Part shown: positions 19,436-28,451 of the stretch, in pieces
How positions within the stretch are numbered: the stretch's first letter is position 1
Layout of the letters: the number at the start of each line of letters is the position of its first letter
Assembly (NCBI GenBank): GCA_031292175.1
Contig: JARLHQ010000032.1
Location: forward strand, 124,001 to 188,000
Direction: 5' to 3'
DNA length: 64,000 nt
Origin: Humidesulfovibrio sp.
GTDB taxonomy: Bacteria; Desulfobacterota; Desulfovibrionia; Desulfovibrionales; Desulfovibrionaceae
Made by a program: the position numbers and the translations under genes
The notes under the pieces: generated by a model
Database searches by the model: none
What the model was told of the DNA's origin: nothing
The model's input: only the letters and a program-made list of their open reading frames with translations

Positions 19436-19902
19436 CGCCCCTCTGGGGGGCGGGCGCGTCCGCGCCTGGACTGCGCCCGTCCCTCTGCCGGAACCAACCT
19501 TGCCGTTGGCCAAGGATTTTTATTTACTTTGCTCTGCGTCGATCCAGCCAGGCGCGTGGTATGGCCTGAGGTGCGCAAGGCCTTGGCGGGCGTGGCCACG
19601 CGGGCCTGGGACATGTCGGAAGCGGCGTCTTCTGGGCAGGGAAGACCTACGCGGCGGCGCGCCCTTGACCTTGTTTTTCGCGTTTCCTCAGGGTAAAGAC
19701 TCCCCCACGGTTGTGAGAGCATGGCCCGTTCCGCTCCCGTTCCGAAGCGGGGGGGCGGCGGGGCTGCTCGCAGAAAAAGGCGCGGCGCGTGTTTTTGGTA
19801 TGCGCGCAGGGCTGAGAAGGCCGCCACCTTTTGCCAGCACGGTGTGTCCTCCCCATGCAAGAAAAAATTATTCCATATATTGATAGAACGGGTGGCACCA
19901 CC

Positions 19903-21426
19903 ATGCACCGGGAGCGTGATGCGCGACAGGAGTCGCCGCATCGCATTCCAGGTGGGGTGCATGAGATCGCCTTCGATGAGAGCCTGCTTGTTCCCCGCGC
20001 CCTGCTGCGTCTGCTGGACCTCGACAGGCTGAAGGAGGTCGGTTGGCTTCCGCTGTCCATGGAGGACGGTCTGGCCCGGGTGGCGGCGGTGTCCCCTGGC
20101 GACCCCGCCGTGGTCGAGGACGTGCGGCGGACCCTGGGAGTCGAGCGCATCGACTTCGTGCGCATCTCCGCCAAGGACTTCGCCTGGACCATCGCCAACA
20201 ACGAGGACGTGAACCCCGGCTTTCCGGGCTTGGCCAACCGGACCTCTCTGGCCAAGGTGCGGACCTACCTGGCCAACCGCCGCTCGTTCTTCGCCAGTCG
20301 GCGCACCGTCTTTGCCAAGGGCCGCACCGGGCTGGCCATGTTCCGCACCGGCCTGGCCTTCATCGCGACGATCCTGCTCCTGTTGAGCGTCTCCGGGCTG
20401 GGCTGGCTCTCCCTGATTGAGCTGGCGTTGCTGGCGGCGGGGCTGTTTCTGCTGGTGGACGGGCTGCTTTGGTATATCCCGGCGCGGCGGCTCGGCCACA
20501 GGCGCCTGACCAGCGGACTGCCGCAACCGGTGTCCGGCGTCACCGCGCTCTATGCCATCCTCCGCGATTTTACCCCGATTTTCCGGCGCTGCGAGCCTGT
20601 GCCGGGAGCCGAGGCCCTGCGCGACGGCTGGGATGAACTCACCCCGGTCATGCGTCGCCGCTTTCTGGCCTTGGACCGCACCGAATTGGCCGAGGAGCGG
20701 ACCCTGTTGGCCTATTTCCGCACCCTCATGGGCAAGTCGCGCACCGGCATGGCCTTGGGCCGCACAGGCGTGGGCCTAGCGGGCATCGGCAGCGCCCTCA
20801 TCCGCCAGTTCTCTGCGGACAAATGGGGCCATGTGGGCTGGGTTTTCATCTGCATGGGACTGGTGATGACCCTGGAAGGGTTGTCCTGGTACCTGCCCGG
20901 CCGCAAGGCGGGGCGGCAGAGCTTCGACTCCACCCGCCAGGCCGAGCAAAACGCCACCCCCTGGGATCTGGTGCTGCCGCCTGAAACCGCGGACCCGCGC
21001 GAACGGCGGCACAGGCCCCCGCTGAAGCCCCAGGGCGGCAGCGAACCCGGCATATGGGGCACTACTGGGCTGGCCCTGGAGCGCACGTTGCTGGCCGAGC
21101 GCCGCAATGTCATGGCCCGGCTGCGGACGCACATGTCCCGGGCCAGGACGGGTCTCGCCTTCATCCGGACCGGCACGAACTTTTCCGCCGTGGGCCTGGG
21201 CCTGCTGGTTTCCTTCGGCTTGGGCAACTCGGCCTGGTCAATCTTGGAGGGCTGCACCCTGGGCCTGGGCCTGCTTCTCGTGGCCGACGGCCTTTACTGG
21301 TACCTCCCCTCGGAAAAGATACGCCGCGGCATGCCCTACTGCTTCCATGATCTGGAGATTACCCTGCCGGACTACACCCGTCCGGTTTCCGAGTGGACAA
21401 CGGCGGTCTTCAGCAATGGCGAGTAG
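19903..21426 (+). CDS. MshEN-like N-terminal domain plus three DUF202-like transmembrane repeat units
   Basis: RTSLAKVRTYLANRRSFFASRRTVFAKGRTGLAMFRTGLAF; RTELAEERTLLAYFRTLMGKSRTGMALGRTG; LERTLLAERRNVMARLRTHMSRARTGLAFIRTG, each followed by two TM segments; start set at MHRERDARQ. Confidence 0.75.
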   Translation: MHRERDARQESPHRIPGGVHEIAFDESLLVPRALLRLLDLDRLKEVGWLPLSMEDGLARVAAVSPGDPAVVEDVRRTLGVERIDFVRISAKDFAWTIANNEDVNPGFPGLANRTSLAKVRTYLANRRSFFASRRTVFAKGRTGLAMFRTGLAFIATILLLLSVSGLGWLSLIELALLAAGLFLLVDGLLWYIPARRLGHRRLTSGLPQPVSGVTALYAILRDFTPIFRRCEPVPGAEALRDGWDELTPVMRRRFLALDRTELAEERTLLAYFRTLMGKSRTGMALGRTGVGLAGIGSALIRQFSADKWGHVGWVFICMGLVMTLEGLSWYLPGRKAGRQSFDSTRQAEQNATPWDLVLPPETADPRERRHRPPLKPQGGSEPGIWGTTGLALERTLLAERRNVMARLRTHMSRARTGLAFIRTGTNFSAVGLGLLVSFGLGNSAWSILEGCTLGLGLLLVADGLYWYLPSEKIRRGMPYCFHDLEITLPDYTRPVSEWTTAVFSNGE

Positions 21427-22642
21427 CGTGAACACCGTCCCGGTGTTCCGGGAACCGTACGCAGCGCTGGCGCGTCAGGTCGGCTCCGCCGCTGTGCCGT
21501 CACTTGAGGCGGCCCTGCTCCGTGGGAACGACGAGGCGACCGCGCTGCTCGTGGCCGGTATCGGCGCGCCGTTGATCCTGGACGCCCTGGCCAAGCACCA
21601 TGGCTTGAAGGCCGTGGCCTACGATGAGCGGTTGTCCATCCCGCCGGAGCTGGTCTCGCAGATCGACCAGGCCATGCTCGCCAATGGCTGCTGGTTTCCC
21701 TTGGGGATCAGCGCAGCCGGGGCGGTCATCATCGCCGTGTGCGACCCAGCCGACCAAGAGACCAAGGCGGAGGCCACGAGCCACTTCGCGGGCCGCGAGA
21801 TCATCTGGAATGTGGCCCTGCGCCGCGACATCCACTGGTGGGTGGAGGACTTTCTGCGCCGTGCCTCCGGCGGGCAGGTTGGCGTGGAGCGCACGTCTCT
21901 CGCCTTCTGGCGCAACACGCTGGGCCAGTGGCGCACCAAGCTCGCCTGCTACCGCACGGACATGGCCAGGGCGCGCACCAGCCTGAACATCCTGCGTTGG
22001 GGCTTGGGCCTGGTCACCCTGGCCAACGCCCTGTTGCGCTCCAAGCGTCTCGATTCCCATCCCGGCCTCTACTGGGCGTTCATCACCATCGGGCTTGCTG
22101 TTGCCGGGGCGAGTCTCTGGGAATACCTGCAGGCGCGCAGGCCGGGCGTGGCGCCGCCGCCGGTGCCGACCCTGGTGGAGGTCACCGCGGCCACCATGGA
22201 GTTCCTGGAGCAGTACCATTACATCGACGACGGCTCTCCCCACTGCGAGCGGCAGCTCAAGCCGACCATGCTGGGCCGCCTGGGCGATTTGCTGTGCCAG
22301 CATTCCACCATCCTGGATACGAGCGCCGGCTTCCGTGAGCGCATCCACCTCGCCCGTGAGCGCAACGTGCTGGCGGCGCAGCGCACGGTCTGCGCCTGCT
22401 ATCGCACTGTGGCCGCGCGGGCGCGCACCGGGCTTGCGCTGCTGCGCACCGGCGTCACCTTGAGCTGCCTGGGCATCGGCCTCAGCCAGTATTTTGGTCT
22501 CAGCCCTCTCAGCGTGTTCGACGGAGTGCTCGTCTTAGTCGGTTTGCTCATGATCGGGGAGGGCGCGGTCTGGTACTGGCCCGTGCGGCGGGAACCGGCG
22601 CAAACGCCGCGCTGCATAGATTGGGATACCGATGAAGATTAG
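21416..22642 (+). CDS. MshEN-like N-terminal domain plus two DUF202-like transmembrane repeat units
   Basis: VERTSLAFWRNTLGQWRTKLACYRTDMARARTSLNILRWG; RERNVLAAQRTVCACYRTVAARARTGLALLRTGVTL; start at the ATG 21416 overlapping the previous gene. Confidence 0.75.
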   Translation: MASSVNTVPVFREPYAALARQVGSAAVPSLEAALLRGNDEATALLVAGIGAPLILDALAKHHGLKAVAYDERLSIPPELVSQIDQAMLANGCWFPLGISAAGAVIIAVCDPADQETKAEATSHFAGREIIWNVALRRDIHWWVEDFLRRASGGQVGVERTSLAFWRNTLGQWRTKLACYRTDMARARTSLNILRWGLGLVTLANALLRSKRLDSHPGLYWAFITIGLAVAGASLWEYLQARRPGVAPPPVPTLVEVTAATMEFLEQYHYIDDGSPHCERQLKPTMLGRLGDLLCQHSTILDTSAGFRERIHLARERNVLAAQRTVCACYRTVAARARTGLALLRTGVTLSCLGIGLSQYFGLSPLSVFDGVLVLVGLLMIGEGAVWYWPVRREPAQTPRCIDWDTDED

Positions 22643-24074
22643 GCACCAGCTCACCGCCAGCGGCATTCTGACCATTGGGCTCATTGTGCTCATATTGGTC
22701 TTCGCTTCCCGCGACATGAACGCGGTGGTGGCCAAGGTGCGCTTTGTGGAGATTGGAGACGACCTGAACGCCTCGCTGCTGGAGATGCGGCTGGCGGAAA
22801 AGAACTACTTCCTGTTCAATGAAGACAAGGCGCTGACAGAGATCATCTCCGGGGTCACCAAGGCGGAGGATACCCTCGCCCAGGTGCGGCCGGAGATCCT
22901 GCGGGCCACCGGGCCGGGCAACGTGAGCACCTTGCGCGGCTATCTGGAAGAATATGCGCGCATTGCCAAGGAGACGGCGCATAGCGGTGCGCGGGACGCG
23001 GCCACGGAGCAGTCCCTGCGCGAAGCCGGGCGCAAGCTCCGTGACTTTTCCGCGCGGCTCATCCGGGCCGAGCGCGACGACGTGAACAGGATCATCGCCG
23101 CCTCGCGCCGGGGGATGTTCCTGTCCTTTCTGGCGATCCTGGCCATGGCCGTCCTGGCCGGGCCCATCGTGTTCTTCCGCATCCTCAAGTCCCTGCGCCG
23201 GGTGGTGGACTTGGCCCACGCCATTTCCGAGGGCCGCTTCCGGCACATAGAGGGCGTGTTCCCCAATGATGAACTGGGCACGGTGCAGCGGGCCATGAAC
23301 GCCATGTCCGACGAGCTGAAGTCGCGGGAAAGCGAGCTCTTGCAGTCCAAGAAGCTGGCTTCCCTGGGCACCCTCACGGCCGGCGTGGCCCATGAGATCA
23401 CCAATCCGCTGAACAATATTTCCATGCTGGCCGAGACCTTTGAGACCCTGTACAACGACCTGGGCCGGGAGCAGCGCATCGAGTTCATTCACAAGATCGG
23501 GGGCGAGGTGGAGCGCATCCGCCAGATCGTCGTCGGTCTGCTCAATTTTTCCAAGCCCAAGCAGGCCGACCCGCGCGAGGCGCGACTGAACGATATCGTC
23601 AGCGGCACCATGCGCCTCGTGGGAAACATGCTTGACGTCTCCGGCATCGAGGTGGAGCTGCATCTGGCCGAGGGGCTGCCCCCTATTTTTGTGGACGAGC
23701 ACCAGATCTATCAGGTCCTGGTGAACATCGTCACCAACGCCATCCAGGCTATGGAAGAGCTGGGGGAAGGGGAGCGGCGGCTGATCATCAGCACGCGGGT
23801 GGGCTGCGCGCCCGATTGCCTGGAGATAGAAATGCGCGACACGGGCAAGGGCATCCCGGTTGAACTCCTGCCGCATGTCTTCGACCCGTTTTTTAGCACC
23901 AAGGGTGTGAGCGGCACCGGGCTCGGGCTTTCCGTGAGCTACGGCATCATTAAAAACCACGGCGGCAGGATCAGGGCCGGGAACGCGCCGGAAGGCGGAG
24001 CGGTCCTGACGGTTGAGCTGCCTGTATATGTGAAGGAGGAAGACGATGAGCACCCCGAAAATCATGGTCATTGA
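22632..24074 (+). CDS. Membrane sensor histidine kinase (NtrB-like) with HAMP
   Basis: Two TM segments, LGTLTAGVAHEITNPLNNISML (H box), GLGLSVSYGIIKNHGGRI (G boxes). Confidence 0.95.
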   Translation: MKIRHQLTASGILTIGLIVLILVFASRDMNAVVAKVRFVEIGDDLNASLLEMRLAEKNYFLFNEDKALTEIISGVTKAEDTLAQVRPEILRATGPGNVSTLRGYLEEYARIAKETAHSGARDAATEQSLREAGRKLRDFSARLIRAERDDVNRIIAASRRGMFLSFLAILAMAVLAGPIVFFRILKSLRRVVDLAHAISEGRFRHIEGVFPNDELGTVQRAMNAMSDELKSRESELLQSKKLASLGTLTAGVAHEITNPLNNISMLAETFETLYNDLGREQRIEFIHKIGGEVERIRQIVVGLLNFSKPKQADPREARLNDIVSGTMRLVGNMLDVSGIEVELHLAEGLPPIFVDEHQIYQVLVNIVTNAIQAMEELGEGERRLIISTRVGCAPDCLEIEMRDTGKGIPVELLPHVFDPFFSTKGVSGTGLGLSVSYGIIKNHGGRIRAGNAPEGGAVLTVELPVYVKEEDDEHPENHGH

Positions 24075-24426
24075 CGACGAGAAGATCGTGGTGGACATGA
24101 CCAAGATGCATTTGGTCAAAGAAGGCTTCGATGTCGAGACGTTTCTTGGCGCGGCGCCCGCCCTGGAGCGCCTCAAGGAAGAGAAGTTCGACGTGGTGGT
24201 GACCGACCTCAAGATGAAGGGCATTGACGGCATGGAGGTCCTGCGGACCATCAAGCGTCTCTACCCGGACATCCAGGTCATCATGATCACGGCCTTCGCC
24301 CATCTGAACACCTCCATGGAGGCGTTCCGCGGGCAGGTCTTCGATTTTTTTCCCAAGCCATTCAAAATCAAGGATTTCATCGCCTCGGTCAACCGGGCCC
24401 TGGGCCGGTCCGGCCAGCCTTCGTAA
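24046..24426 (+). CDS. Response regulator receiver-domain protein
   Basis: KIMVIDDEKIVVDMTKMHL...DVVVTDLKMKGIDGMEVL...FFPKPFKIKDF. Confidence 0.95.
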   Translation: MSTPKIMVIDDEKIVVDMTKMHLVKEGFDVETFLGAAPALERLKEEKFDVVVTDLKMKGIDGMEVLRTIKRLYPDIQVIMITAFAHLNTSMEAFRGQVFDFFPKPFKIKDFIASVNRALGRSGQPS

Positions 24427-24466
24427 GCTGGCGCATTGCGGGCAAGGCGCGGGCTGAAAGAAGTTC

Positions 24467-24910
24467 TCAGCTCGCCGCCGCCTGCGTGGAAAAGCGCAAG
24501 GTGAGCACGTTTGCGCCGCCTTGCCGGGCGTAGCTGGCCTGCGCCATGCTGCGGATGAAGAAAAGACCCAGCCCGCCTGGTGCGCGGTGCTCCAGGTCGG
24601 CCTCCAGGTTGGCCTCCAACGTGGCCTCCTGACGGTGGTTTGCCGGAGCCACGGGGTCAAAAGGTGCGCCCCAGTCCGTGATGTTGAGGCGGAGCGTCCC
24701 CTCGCCCGCCTCGCAATCCAGCGCGACAAGCCGTTCCGGAGCGTCCGGGGGATAGGCGTGCCGGACGATGTTCATCAGCGCTTCCTCCAGCACCAGCTCA
24801 ACGCGTTGAAGGATCGCCTGGTCCAGCTTGGCGTGTTTCGCCGCGTCCAGCGCCAGCTGTCGTAAGGCCGAGAGGCTATCCTCACTGGCCGGGAGACGCA
24901 GGCTGCTCAT
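24467..24910 (-). CDS. Anti-sigma regulatory factor (RsbW-like HATPase)
   Basis: RVELVLEEALMNIVRHAYP...LNITDWGAPFDP...GGLGLFFIRSMA. Confidence 0.9.
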   Translation of the reverse strand: MSSLRLPASEDSLSALRQLALDAAKHAKLDQAILQRVELVLEEALMNIVRHAYPPDAPERLVALDCEAGEGTLRLNITDWGAPFDPVAPANHRQEATLEANLEADLEHRAPGGLGLFFIRSMAQASYARQGGANVLTLRFSTQAAAS

Positions 24911-24922
24911 CGTCTCGCCCCC

Positions 24923-25255
24923 TTACGCTCGGGCCAGTGCTTCCTGCCGCGTGGCGAACACCGGCAGAAGCTTGGCGAAGCCGGACATGGCGAAAACCTC
25001 GGCCACGATGCCCGCGAGGTCGCAGAAGGCCAAGTCGCCTCCCAGGGGCTTCAGCAGCTTGGCCACGGCCAGAATGCTGCGCAGGCCCGCGCTGCTGATG
25101 TACTCAAGGCCGGCCAGATCCACCACCAGCCTCTTCTCGCCGCTGGCGATGCAGGCCTTGCACTCCTCCTCGAAGTCCCTGGCCGTGATGGCGTCCAGGC
25201 GGCCAGTGACCGCCAGCACCAGAAAAACACCCTCTTTGTTCTTCGTGAATTCCAT
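24923..25255 (-). CDS. STAS-domain anti-anti-sigma factor
   Basis: KRLVVDLAGLEYISSAGLRSILAVAKLL. Confidence 0.95.
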   Translation of the reverse strand: MEFTKNKEGVFLVLAVTGRLDAITARDFEEECKACIASGEKRLVVDLAGLEYISSAGLRSILAVAKLLKPLGGDLAFCDLAGIVAEVFAMSGFAKLLPVFATRQEALARA

Positions 25256-25276
25256 GCGTCACTCCATCGGCGGGAC

Positions 25277-27247
25277 TCAGCCCGCGTTTGCGCCGGGCCC
25301 GCGGAAGCGCATGGCCAGCAAGGTGATATCGTCGGATTGCTCCGCCCCGGCGGCGAAGACGCGCACGTCTTCCGACAGGCGGTCGCATATGCTCTGCGCG
25401 TCCGCATCGCCGAAGCCTGCGGACTGTTCCAGCAGCCGTCGTTCGCCGTACAGGTCCTGGGCCGGATTCATGGCCTCGGTGACGCCGTCGGTGTAGAGCA
25501 GGAGCCAGTCGCCGGGGGCGAGAGACATGGTGTCCGTGCTGTAGGATACGCCTTCCAAGGCCCCGGCCACAGGCTCCTGCCGCGTGGGCAGAAGCGCGGG
25601 TGCGCCGCCAGCGCGCAGCAATACTGGCGGGTTGTGACCGGCGCAGGCATAGCGCACCTCGCCGGTGTTCATGTCGAGCACGCCGCAGAAGATGGTCACG
25701 AACATGCACGAGTCGTTGTCCAGGGCCAGGTCGTCGTTGGCCCGCGACAGGATGCGCCCGGGATCCGCGCCGGAACGGGTGCTCTCGGCCACGGCCTTGA
25801 TGAGGGTCTTGGCCACGGCCATGTAGAAGGCCGCGGGCACGCCCTTGCCTGACACGTCGCCCACCAGGAAGCAGAAGTGGTCCGGGCCAATGAGGAAGAA
25901 GTCGTAAAAATCTCCACCCACCTCGCGCGCCGGGGTCAGGCGGGCGAAAAGGTCGATCTCGCGCCGGTTCGGGAAGGGCGGGAAGATCTTCGGCAGGATG
26001 CCCATCTGGATGTCGTGGGCGATGCGCAGTTCGCTCTCCATGCGTTCGCGATTGGCCGTGGCCGTGGTCAGGTCGCGGATGTAGTCGCGCAGGCTGGCCT
26101 GCATGTTGCCGAAGCTGAACGCCAGCTCGGCCACTTCGTCGTGGCCGAGGGGCGCGGGCAGGGGCGCCTCCAGGTTGCCTCCGGCCACCTCGCGCGCGGC
26201 GATGGTGAGCCGCCGCAAGGGCTGGGTGATGCCCCGCGCGATGAAGGCCACCAGGACGGCCAGGGCCAGGAAGGCCCCGCCGCCGATGCCTGCGCTCACC
26301 AGCGCCTGGCGGTGTACCTCGGCCAGAAGTTCGTCGCGCGGGTAGAACACGCCAAGTGACCAGCCCGTGCTGGGCAAGGGCGTGTACACCAGGAAGCCGG
26401 GCTTGCCCGTGTGCAGGCTGGTGGTGGGCACAAAGCGCGAACCGCCCCGGATCATGTCTTGGCCGATGCGCCGGAGATCGGTGTCGCCGTTTTCCTCGGC
26501 CCGGCTGAAGATGGTCTCGTGAAAGGCCACGCCCGGAGTCGGGTGGGTCACGTAGGTTCCGTTGCGGGTGATGAGATAGGCGTAGCCAGTGTCGAGCACG
26601 GAGGTGCCCGCCACCAGCCGCGTGAGCCACTCCAGGGACACATCGGCGGTGACCACGCCCTCGACCATCCGCTTGCCGTTCTGCAGGTGGTGGAAGGGCA
26701 TGGAGCAGGTGGTCATGAGCGAGTTGCCGCCGCCTTCGTCGTAATAGGGCTCGCTCCATACGGTCTGGTCCAGCTCGCGTGGGATCTGGTACCAGTCCAT
26801 GCCGTGGTAGCGGTAGTTTGGCCCGCCGAGGTTCGTGGCCTTGGGGCCCAGGGGGGTGCGGAAGATATAGGGCGCGAAGTATATCTGCTCCGCGTGCCGG
26901 GCGTGGGGCTCAAAAGCGACGGCCATGCCGTAGATGGCGTCGTTGTCGGCCAGCACGCGGCGCTGGCGGAGGCGGATGCCCGCATCGGACAAGTGCTCGT
27001 CTTCCAGGTCGTAGGCCACTCCACGCACCACGCGGGGAATGGGCGCAAGCACGGACTCGATGCGATTCACCAGGGCCTGGGCCAGGTTCTTGGCGTTGGT
27101 CTCGGCGTTTTGCAGCAGGGCCTCGCGCGTCAGGAAATACGTGGCCGCAACGATGCTCACGAGAACGAGGCCCGTGGCGGGCAGCACCAGCGCCGCCAGC
27201 CGGAAGGCCAGGCCGTGCGTCAGCTTGCGCACCACGCCACGCCTCAT
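25277..27247 (-). CDS. Cache-HAMP-SpoIIE (PP2C-type, RsbU-like) phosphatase
   Basis: Extracellular Cache-like region, HAMP, IQMGILPKIFPPFPNRREIDLFARLTPAREVGGDFYDFF...FLVGDVSGKGVPAAFYMA. Confidence 0.95.
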   Translation of the reverse strand: MRRGVVRKLTHGLAFRLAALVLPATGLVLVSIVAATYFLTREALLQNAETNAKNLAQALVNRIESVLAPIPRVVRGVAYDLEDEHLSDAGIRLRQRRVLADNDAIYGMAVAFEPHARHAEQIYFAPYIFRTPLGPKATNLGGPNYRYHGMDWYQIPRELDQTVWSEPYYDEGGGNSLMTTCSMPFHHLQNGKRMVEGVVTADVSLEWLTRLVAGTSVLDTGYAYLITRNGTYVTHPTPGVAFHETIFSRAEENGDTDLRRIGQDMIRGGSRFVPTTSLHTGKPGFLVYTPLPSTGWSLGVFYPRDELLAEVHRQALVSAGIGGGAFLALAVLVAFIARGITQPLRRLTIAAREVAGGNLEAPLPAPLGHDEVAELAFSFGNMQASLRDYIRDLTTATANRERMESELRIAHDIQMGILPKIFPPFPNRREIDLFARLTPAREVGGDFYDFFLIGPDHFCFLVGDVSGKGVPAAFYMAVAKTLIKAVAESTRSGADPGRILSRANDDLALDNDSCMFVTIFCGVLDMNTGEVRYACAGHNPPVLLRAGGAPALLPTRQEPVAGALEGVSYSTDTMSLAPGDWLLLYTDGVTEAMNPAQDLYGERRLLEQSAGFGDADAQSICDRLSEDVRVFAAGAEQSDDITLLAMRFRGPGANAG

Positions 27248-28293
27248 TGCGCCCCTCCGGCCAAGAAATCGCGGCCGACCGAGAACTGCTCGAAGGGCGG
27301 CGCTTTCTTGATGAACCGTTGGGCGGTCAGCGTTTGGGCCACGTGCTCATAGTCCGCGCGTTCAAGGGTTCCAAGGGCCGGGTCGCCAGGCTTCGCGGGC
27401 AGCATCACGTCGCGCATGCGGGCGAGCATGAAGCGCTGGTGGGCGCGGCTCACGGGCACATGGGCCGCGCGCATTCTGCCCAGCACGATGCCCAACGCCT
27501 CTTCCGGGTGCGCGAAGGCGTATTCCCATCCGCGCAGGCTTGCTGTCACCACGGCCCGGCAGAGGGCCGGATTTGTGGCCAGGGTATTCTCCAGGGTGTA
27601 GATACCATCCTCCGGGAAGTTCAGCCCCAGATCGCGGTAGAAGAACACGCGCAAATCCTCCGGGTCCAGGCCGGAGGCGAGGAGGGTATGATATTCGTTG
27701 TACCACATGCCCGAGGCGGCATCCACGCCGCCGCGCAGGAACAGGCCCAGCGTGCTGGACTGGGAGATGATCTTCGGGTGGATGCCCAGGCGCTGGAAAA
27801 GTGCGCGCGGCTGGAGCTGGAACTCGTTGTCCCACAGGCCCACGCGCTTGCCGTCCAAATCCTTGGGCTCGCGGATGCCGGAGTCCTTGCGGGTGATGAG
27901 CATCAGTGCGGAGCGCTGGACGAGCTGGGCCAGATCGACCACGGGCAGCCCCTCGGCCCTGCGTTCTATGCCCGTGGCCAGAAACATGGTGGCGAACTGG
28001 GCACGGCCCTTGGCCAAGAGTTTCGAGGCCACCACGTCCTGTCCGCCGGGGATGAGGGTCAGGTCCACCCCGGCCTCGCGGTAGAAGCCTTTGGCTTCGG
28101 CCACATAAAATCCCGCGAACTGCGCCTGCGGCTGCCATTGCAACACCAGGGAGGCGGACGCCAGCTCCCCGGCCTGGGCCACGGTTGCGGTCAATCCGCC
28201 AAACGCCATGGCGCTCAAGGCCACGGCGCACAGCAAAAGCGCGGGCGGCCGCACTCCCAGGCGATGCCAAAGCGTTGCCGATATTTTTCGCAT
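27244..28293 (-). CDS. NMT1/SsuA-type periplasmic substrate-binding protein
   Basis: Signal peptide; SLVLQWQPQAQFAGFYVAEAKGFYREAGVDLTLIPGG; ATGA overlap with the SpoIIE gene. Confidence 0.9.
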   Translation of the reverse strand: MRKISATLWHRLGVRPPALLLCAVALSAMAFGGLTATVAQAGELASASLVLQWQPQAQFAGFYVAEAKGFYREAGVDLTLIPGGQDVVASKLLAKGRAQFATMFLATGIERRAEGLPVVDLAQLVQRSALMLITRKDSGIREPKDLDGKRVGLWDNEFQLQPRALFQRLGIHPKIISQSSTLGLFLRGGVDAASGMWYNEYHTLLASGLDPEDLRVFFYRDLGLNFPEDGIYTLENTLATNPALCRAVVTASLRGWEYAFAHPEEALGIVLGRMRAAHVPVSRAHQRFMLARMRDVMLPAKPGDPALGTLERADYEHVAQTLTAQRFIKKAPPFEQFSVGRDFLAGGAQ

Positions 28294-28451
28294 TTTTTAA
28301 GCATAGCCGCATGTCCTTTCGGTGTCCAGCAAGGACCGGCCGAAGGCCTTTTACAGGGAGCGGAAACGCTTTGAGTTGACCGGCGCAAACCGCATCTGCT
28401 ATGTGTTATACCCTCCAGCCAAAACGAGCACGACCTTCCGAGGAATGTCCC

